DNA of 64,000 nt, taken from assembly GCF_017591425.1 (NCBI RefSeq), contig NW_024465885.1, positions 34,418,501 to 34,482,500 of the forward strand. Reading direction: 5' to 3'. Below the pieces are notes generated by a model. It worked only from the letters and a program-made list of their open reading frames with translations, had not been told where the DNA came from and made no database searches. The first letter of the stretch is position 1, and the number at the start of each line of letters is the position of its first letter. The position numbers and the translations under genes are program-made. Of this stretch, positions 58,440-64,000 are shown piece after piece. This DNA is from Ochotona curzoniae. Taxonomy: Eukaryota; Chordata; Mammalia; Lagomorpha; Ochotonidae.

Positions 58440-59578
58440 TTTAACTGACAAGTCACAACAATAGTTACAGGATGTCACAGGACTAGCAGTTAACAACCAC
58501 AAAACCAAAACAAACAAACCACTCAAGAAATGGGCACGGGAAATGGGCAAACATTTCACAAAGGAACAAGTCCAAATGGCAAACAAACATATGAAAAAAT
58601 GTTCCAGCTCCCTAGCAATAAGGGAAATCCAAATTAAAACATCGATGAGGTACCACCTAACACCAGTAAGATTGACCCACATAAACAAGAACACCAACGA
58701 TGCTTGCTGGCGAGGATGCAGGGAAAAGGGAACCCTACTCCACTGCTGGTGGAGCTGCAAATTGGTACAGCCTTTATGGAAATCAGTCTGGAGAACACTC
58801 AAACAACTCAAAATCTGCATACCATATGACCCAGCAATAGCACTCCTAGGAATATATCCAGAACACCTGTTTTACGACAAACCAACATGCATCCCTATGT
58901 TCATTGCAGCACAATCAGTAATTGCAAAAACATGGAAGCAACCGAAATGCCCATCAGCAGAAGATTGGATAAGAAAGCTTTGGTTCATTTACTCCATGGA
59001 ATATTACTCAGCTATTAAAAAAAACAAAATGCAGTTCTTTGTGGCTAAATGGGCACAACTGGAAACTATAATGCTAAGGGAAATGAGCGAATCCCAAAAG
59101 ATAAGATACCACATGTTTGCCTTGATTTAACCTGTAATTTTTTGTCTGGTTGTTTGTTATTTTTTGAACCTGTCATTGATACTGTCTCAACCCAGATGTT
59201 TCGAAGAAGGGAACTTGCATTATTTTTAACATATTGTTTACCCAATACTATGTCAATTAATTCCATAATGTTGTATATTGATACTGAGGCCCTGTTGGGG
59301 CTTTTAACTGTCCGGATCTTTACTCTGTTAGACCTATCTTCAGACCATAGAAGGTCTCCCCAAGAGGCCACTGAACTTATCTGGACAATAAGACGCTGAA
59401 CTTTATGCTAGGCATGTGTTTGCAAGCAATGAATCTCAACTGAACTTGAACTATGGTTATGCAACAAGGTGGAGGAATCCACCATGGGGGGAGGGGTATG
59501 GGAGGGGTGGGGGGAATTCCCCAGCGCCTATAAAACTGTACTACATAATACAATGTAAGCAACAATAAAAAAAAATCA
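58440..59578 (+). mobile_element. L1, 5'-truncated, youngest-looking L1 here
   Basis: 3' end of ORF2 (still open) plus a 3' UTR of about 440 bp with a G-rich block at 59485-59515 and an aataaaaaaaaatc tail. The 5' truncation point near 58440 is approximate. Confidence 0.93.
58465..59130 (+). pseudogene. L1 ORF2 C-terminus (open frame, 5'-truncated)
   Basis: ORF2p is the endonuclease/reverse transcriptase of L1. Only the C-terminal ~220 codons are present, in an uninterrupted frame from after a TAG at 58462 to the stop at 59128-59130. Landmarks in order: KWAREMGKHFTKEQ; MKKCSSSLAIREIQIKT; the cysteine-rich motif CWRGC...LLHCWWSC (C-x3-C then H-C-x4-C); PLWKSVWRTLK; LLGIYPEH; MEYYSAIKKNK; ending SQKIRYHMFALI. 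No endonuclease or RT motifs remain, and no promoter, so it is not functional. The open frame indicates a fairly recent insertion or little decay. Confidence 0.92.
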
Positions 59579-59691
59579 AAAACCTAAGGAAAGAGAAATA
59601 AATGTGCGTTTGAACTCTCCACAGATGTGTGTATGTGTGCACGTGTGTGTTAAAGTTGAAACAGGTAAATCAGTATAACAGTATCAAAGTT

Positions 59692-59919
59692 GGGCCCAGT
59701 GCCGTAGCCTATTGGCTAAGTTCCACTCCTTGAACATGCTGGGATCTCATATGAGCACCCGTTGTAATCCCAGAAGCTCCACTTCCCATCTAGCTTTCTG
59801 CTTGTGGCCTGGGAAAGCAGTCGAGGATGGCCTAACACCTTGGGCAGAAGATCTTCTTCTCTCTTTCTCCTCCTCTCTGTATATCTGTTTTTCCAATTAA
59901 AAAAAAAAGTTTAAAAAAG
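59692..59919 (+). repeat. CSINE with an internal deletion
   Basis: Head gggcccagtgccgtagccta; the body jumps from 'aacaccttgggc' to 'agaagatcttcttctc', losing about 100 bp. Target-site duplication agtatcaaagtt at 59680-59691 (first base within one mismatch context) and 59920-59931. Confidence 0.95.
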
Positions 59920-60817
59920 AGTATCAAAGTTTATCAGCAAAATGTTAAGTAATAATTTTATAAAACCCTTGCAGCATAAATTTCTCTTCCATAGTGTACA
60001 CCAACTTAATTTATAAACTTTCAAATTCTGTCACCTGGGCCATGTGGATTTTATTCCTGGGATGCATTGATGTTTGGACTTATGCAAATCAACAAATGTG
60101 AGACATTCCATTAAAAAATTAAGAAAAATCCTGCAATTTTCTCAAATGATAGAGAATTTGCTAAAATACAGTTTCTTCCCTAATACTTATATCATAGACA
60201 TATAGATACCATTAAACTCACACACGTATGTATAAACATATATATGCATATAAGCAAGTTGGGTATAATGGAGCATGTCTCAGAATAATTCATACAATAT
60301 AAAAAACACACAATAGGCATGATACTGAAAATGGAAAAGCTGGAAATAATTCCAATAAAATCCTGAGCCAGAGAAGAATGTTCATTCTCAACATTAGCGT
60401 TCTGTAAGCTCTAAAGTTTTATCCAGAGCCATAAGCTTAAACATGGGAAAACCAAAAGAATCCACTGACACCTTATTGCAACAAATCAGAGAGTTTCTTT
60501 AAGTTATAGGAGGGAAAATTAATACACACACATGCACACACATACACACACCAATAGCATTTTTATGTGCAATGTCCCGGCTGAAAAGGAACTTATAACA
60601 ATAGTCCTATTCATAATACCTACAAGAAATGTAAACACTTTCACATAACTTAAATAAGGATATAAAATGAAGTCTCTACAAATCAATATTAGAGAGTATT
60701 AAAAAAAATAGTAGAATTGTGAAACTAATGGATAAATCTTTCATGTTCATGAATTGGAAGATTCAGTGTCATCAGGATGTCCATACTATCAAAAAGCAGT
60801 TTAGAAATGCAGTATGA

Positions 60818-61143
60818 GGCCTGGCGGCATGGCCTAGTGGCTAAAGTCCTCGCCTTGAACGCACCAGGATCCCATATGGGCACCGGTTCTAATCCCGGCA
60901 GCTCCACTTCCCATCCAGCTCCCTCCTCGGAAAGCAGTCGAGGACAGCCCAATGCTTTGGGACCCTGCACCCATGTAGGAGACCCGAAAGAAGTTCCTGG
61001 CTCCTGGCTTCGGATCGGTGCAGCACCGGCTGTTGCTGTTACTTGGGGAGTGAATCATCGGAGGGAACATCTTCCTCTAGGTCTCTCCTCTCTGTATATC
61101 TGACTTTGTAATAAAAATAAATAAATCTTAAAAAAAAAAAATT
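60818..61143 (+). repeat. CSINE, full length, inside ancient L1
   Basis: Head ggcctggcggcatggcctag, B box ggttctaatcccgg, A10 tail. Short target duplication cagtatga (60810-60817) / caatatga (61144-61151). Confidence 0.95.
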
Positions 61144-61272
61144 CAATATGATTCCCAGTGAAAGTACAAGAGCAACGCCTCTCAATCCTAGAAAATCACA
61201 TGCTAAAATTCATGTGAAGACATGAGAAACCCTGAATAGCTAAGGTAATCTTACACAAACAAATATAACATA

Positions 61273-61599
61273 GGGCCCGGCGCGGTGGCGCAAGTGGTTA
61301 AAGGTCCTCGCCTTGCACCCCCGGGATCACATATGGGCGCCGGTTCTAATCCCGGCAGCCCCGCTTCCCTTCCAGCTCCCTGCCTGTGGCCTGGGAAAGC
61401 GGTCGAGGACAGCCCAAAGCTTTGGGAACCTGCACCCGCGTGGGAGACCCGGAAGAGGCTCCTGGCTTCGGATCGGCATAGTATCGGCCGTTGCGCTCAC
61501 TTGGGGAGTGAATCATCGGACGGAAGATCTTCCTCTCTGTCTCTCCTCTCTGTATATCCGCCTTTCCAATGAAAAAATAATAAAAATAAATCTTTAAAA
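61273..61599 (+). repeat. CSINE, the best-preserved copy
   Basis: Nearly the youngest form in every segment. Pol III A box TGGCGCAAGTGG at 61286-61297 and B box GGTTCTAATCC at 61342-61352; TC-rich region at about 61528-61550; AATAAATCTTTAAA end. A perfect 16-bp target-site duplication aaacaaatataacata at 61257-61272 and 61600-61615. Confidence 0.97.
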
Positions 61600-62725
61600 A
61601 AACAAATATAACATAAAGCTTGAAGTGCCTTATTGCCAAGTTTCAAAACATTATGGAGAATTTAAAATCATAATGGCCTAGTACTGACACAAAATAGACA
61701 TGTAGAAAAAAGAAACAGATTAGAGGCTCCAGAAATAAATTCAAACACCTAAAACCATGCAATGTTTGACACATGAGCTAAAGTTAATCCCTCAAGAAAA
61801 GACGATTTCTTCAACAAACATAGCTTGGAAAATCAATTTTTTTGCCTGCAAACATACAGGACAAGACACATGCCTTACAACTATACAAAAACCAAATAAA
61901 TCATAATGGGCCAAGAACTGAAACCTAAGATCTGAACCCATAAAATTACTAAAAGAAAACTTAGCAGAAATCCTGGAGAGTATTTGCATGGTAAAGTCTT
62001 TGATAAAATCCCATAAACAAAAGCAATAAAAGCAAAAATAGATAAATAGTGCCATTTCAAGGTAAGAATCTTCTGTACTCCAAAGAAAACACTCAAATAT
62101 CCAAAATATATAAAGAGTTTAAGAAATTCATCAACAATAAAGCCAAATAAATCAGTAAACAAGTGGGCTATGGTGAAATACAAAAATCCAACAGATACAC
62201 GAGAAAATGGTCAGGATCATCAACCATCAGGGAAATACAAATAAAAATCACAATGAAAATTTACCTCATCCTGTTAAAATGGACATTATCCAAAAAAAAA
62301 AAAAAGTTGCAAGTGCTGGCAAAGATAAGAAAAAAATATGCACTAATGCATTATTTGTGGGAATACGAAAGAGTATTATAACCATTATGGAAGACTAATA
62401 TGGAACTTCCTCATAAATCTGTAAACAGATTTACAATGAGATTCAGTCATCCCACTCCTGGGAACTTACACAAACACAATGAAGTCATCATATGAAAGGT
62501 TTACGTGTATGCCCAATTTTTATGGTGTTTAAGATATAGAATGGATTAAGATGCCCATCAACTGATAACTGGATAAAGAAACTGCTCTCTCCACATATGA
62601 TGGAATAAGGTCAACAATGAAAGAATGAAGTCCTGTGTATCATAACAAAATGGATGCAATCAAAGCTCATTCCTCTTACAGAAATAAGCCAATCAAAATA
62701 TTTTTCTTGGATTTCTGATAACTAA

Positions 62726-64000
62726 TACATACAGTAAAAAAAGTCTGAGTGAAATTGACATTTTCTGATTATTGTTTATAGCTCTTGTTTGTACTCCTGA
62801 GGAATGGCGATTCTTTTGCTTACTATTTGTTTAATTATTAATCAATGGAGGATCATTGATTAATATGAATATGAAGTAAATATAAAGCATGCTACAGAGA
62901 ATAGGTGAGGATCTGTTATAGAGATTATAGTACGTACACATGAAGTATTTCTATATTATGCATACATAATAACTATATATTATATAATCTAAAATATAAT
63001 ATATGTATAATTTTAAATGAAAGTGTCTTTTCACAAATAAAGTATTTTACTCATTAATTTATTTGAAATAAATATTATCAGTATATTTTATGAACAATTT
63101 TACAAAGATAAAATTGCCTTGACATGCAAAATGGGAGATAAAGTTTTTATTTATGTGGATGAATTCATCCCTTATCAGAATAAAATCAATTGAATTCATT
63201 TATTTTTCAAAAGAAGCTCTCCAGTAAACAGTAAGTAGTTAATTTTAACATTGAAAATTTTGCAAAAGCCACCAAGCTGTGGCACAAAAGAAACATTTAA
63301 TTCAGTGAAAATGCAAAACAAAAATCATCTTTATTCACAATTACTACAATTTTCACTTGTGTCAGAGATTTTTTTAAAACAACTTCCTTTTAATAGGATA
63401 AATGCTTATCTTGTAGAGGTTAGGGTGGTGAAGTGAAGTGTTATACAGAAAAAAAATAAACTACTGGAATTTTACTTATGGAAATAAGCTCTACAATCAT
63501 GAAAAATACAGCTGTAAAATTGCAAAGTAAATTGAGCTAGATACATTTCTCCCTGTATCCCTATTAGGGAATTGTCAGACACTCTATTGATGCTTGAATC
63601 ATTTATAACTGGTCATTGTCATGACGCAATATACCATTTGAAATTACACTCATTTTTTTTTCACTATGTTTTTAGACTTAATTTCAGAAAGTGAATTCAT
63701 ATTTAAAACCCGGAGCACCTGCTGTGTGACTAAGCCTTCATCAATACAAACAATTGGACTGAGTTTAGTTTGGTATTTTGTGACTATGGCTGCTAATTGC
63801 TAAATGGCTTGGCTGGTTTGACACATTGACAATGCTTTTTCGCAGAAGCTCTTTTTTTAGCTATACTTAGCTTACTTCGTATTGAATGTGAGTTTTTGAA
63901 ATTGTTCCAAAGCCTAAAACTACAGAAATTCAGAATAACTTAGAGTGGTTTCATGAGCAAACTGTGAGTTTTCAAAGATGTATTTCAAAGTCCAAAGGTA
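62726..64000. other. AT-rich sequence, no recognised feature
   Basis: No gene or repeat recognised up to the window end. The frame 63251-63436 is short and unrecognised. Confidence 0.55.

Larger units (their letters stand above)
60040..62725 (+). mobile_element. Ancient L1 ORF2, split by two young SINEs
   Basis: Decayed ORF2 landmarks appear in the right order: 'tttattcctgggatgcattg' (FIPGMQ region) at about 60050; 'tgttcatgaattggaagatt' (W-x-GRIN region) at about 60750; 'ccaacagatacacgagaaaa'/'gggaaatacaaataaaaatc' (near AIREMQIK) at about 62190-62250; 'cactcctgggaacttacaca' (LLGIYP region); 'gatgcccatcaactgataac' (KCPT region) at about 62550; a degenerate end at 62725. The SINEs occupy 60818-61143 and 61273-61599. 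Net length is about 2 kb. No frame survives. Confidence 0.75.

Noticed and set aside
58419..58820. 133-codon minus-strand frame
   Set aside because: It is antisense to the L1 ORF2 C-terminus, whose plus-strand landmarks are unmistakable.
61273..61372. tRNA-like A and B boxes taken as a tRNA gene
   Set aside because: The tRNA-like segment is the head of a SINE; no cloverleaf with a proper anticodon arm and acceptor stem is evident.

Overview
This is a mammalian, non-coding, AT-rich window, almost certainly from a lagomorph. The key evidence is about 45 copies of the tRNA-derived lagomorph SINE (CSINE / C-repeat) in both orientations, with A- and B-box promoter motifs in the better copies, pyrimidine-rich 3' ends and A-rich tails, and several lagomorph-type LINE-1 3' UTR families. 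The youngest SINE sub-type (head near GGGCCCGGCGCGGTGGC, tail with CCAATAAAAA) differs from the rabbit consensus as I remember it, so a pika (Ochotona) is my first guess; this is inference. I recognise no intact host gene, no CpG island, no tRNA or rRNA gene and no CRISPR array. The open frames are short and mostly fall inside SINEs, L1s or an LTR. The window is best read as intergenic or deep-intronic DNA.

Layout. 0-5 kb: SINEs, including a SINE nested in a SINE, and a scrap of L1 3' UTR. 6.6-10 kb: the most interesting object, a minus-strand L1-derived element with a 5' UTR, a full-length but broken ORF1, only about the first 50 codons of ORF2, and then a 3' UTR. 11-22 kb: old L1 pieces and SINEs, with a repeat-poor stretch at 14.4-17.6 kb. 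23.8-25.2 kb: a second, 5'-truncated copy of the same ORF2-deleted element with the same junction. This argues for a mobile 'half-L1' (HAL1-like) family rather than a private deletion. 25-31 kb: old SINEs and L1 scraps. 31.17-31.79 kb: an L1 3' UTR, followed by a GC-richer 1.9-kb element (31.8-33.7 kb) built from degenerate units of about 60 bp with a unique A-ending 3' part. 34-48 kb: mostly old SINEs, L1 3' UTR fragments and small tandem repeats. 48.47-48.83 kb: a solo LTR with a 6-bp target-site duplication. 49-58 kb: more SINEs and an L1 3' end. 58.44-59.58 kb: a 5'-truncated L1 with an open ORF2 C-terminus. 60-62.7 kb: an ancient L1 split by two young SINEs. 62.7-64 kb: no recognisable element.

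How the parts relate: the SINEs depend on L1 for movement. Many carry flanking target-site duplications at T/A-rich sites, consistent with L1 endonuclease. Nesting gives a relative order: ancient L1 and old CSINE are oldest, then the HAL1-like elements and L1 3' UTR families, then young CSINE. All family assignments were made by eye from recalled consensus features; no database search was possible. Stretches marked as holding nothing recognisable may contain old repeats or conserved non-coding elements that I cannot detect.
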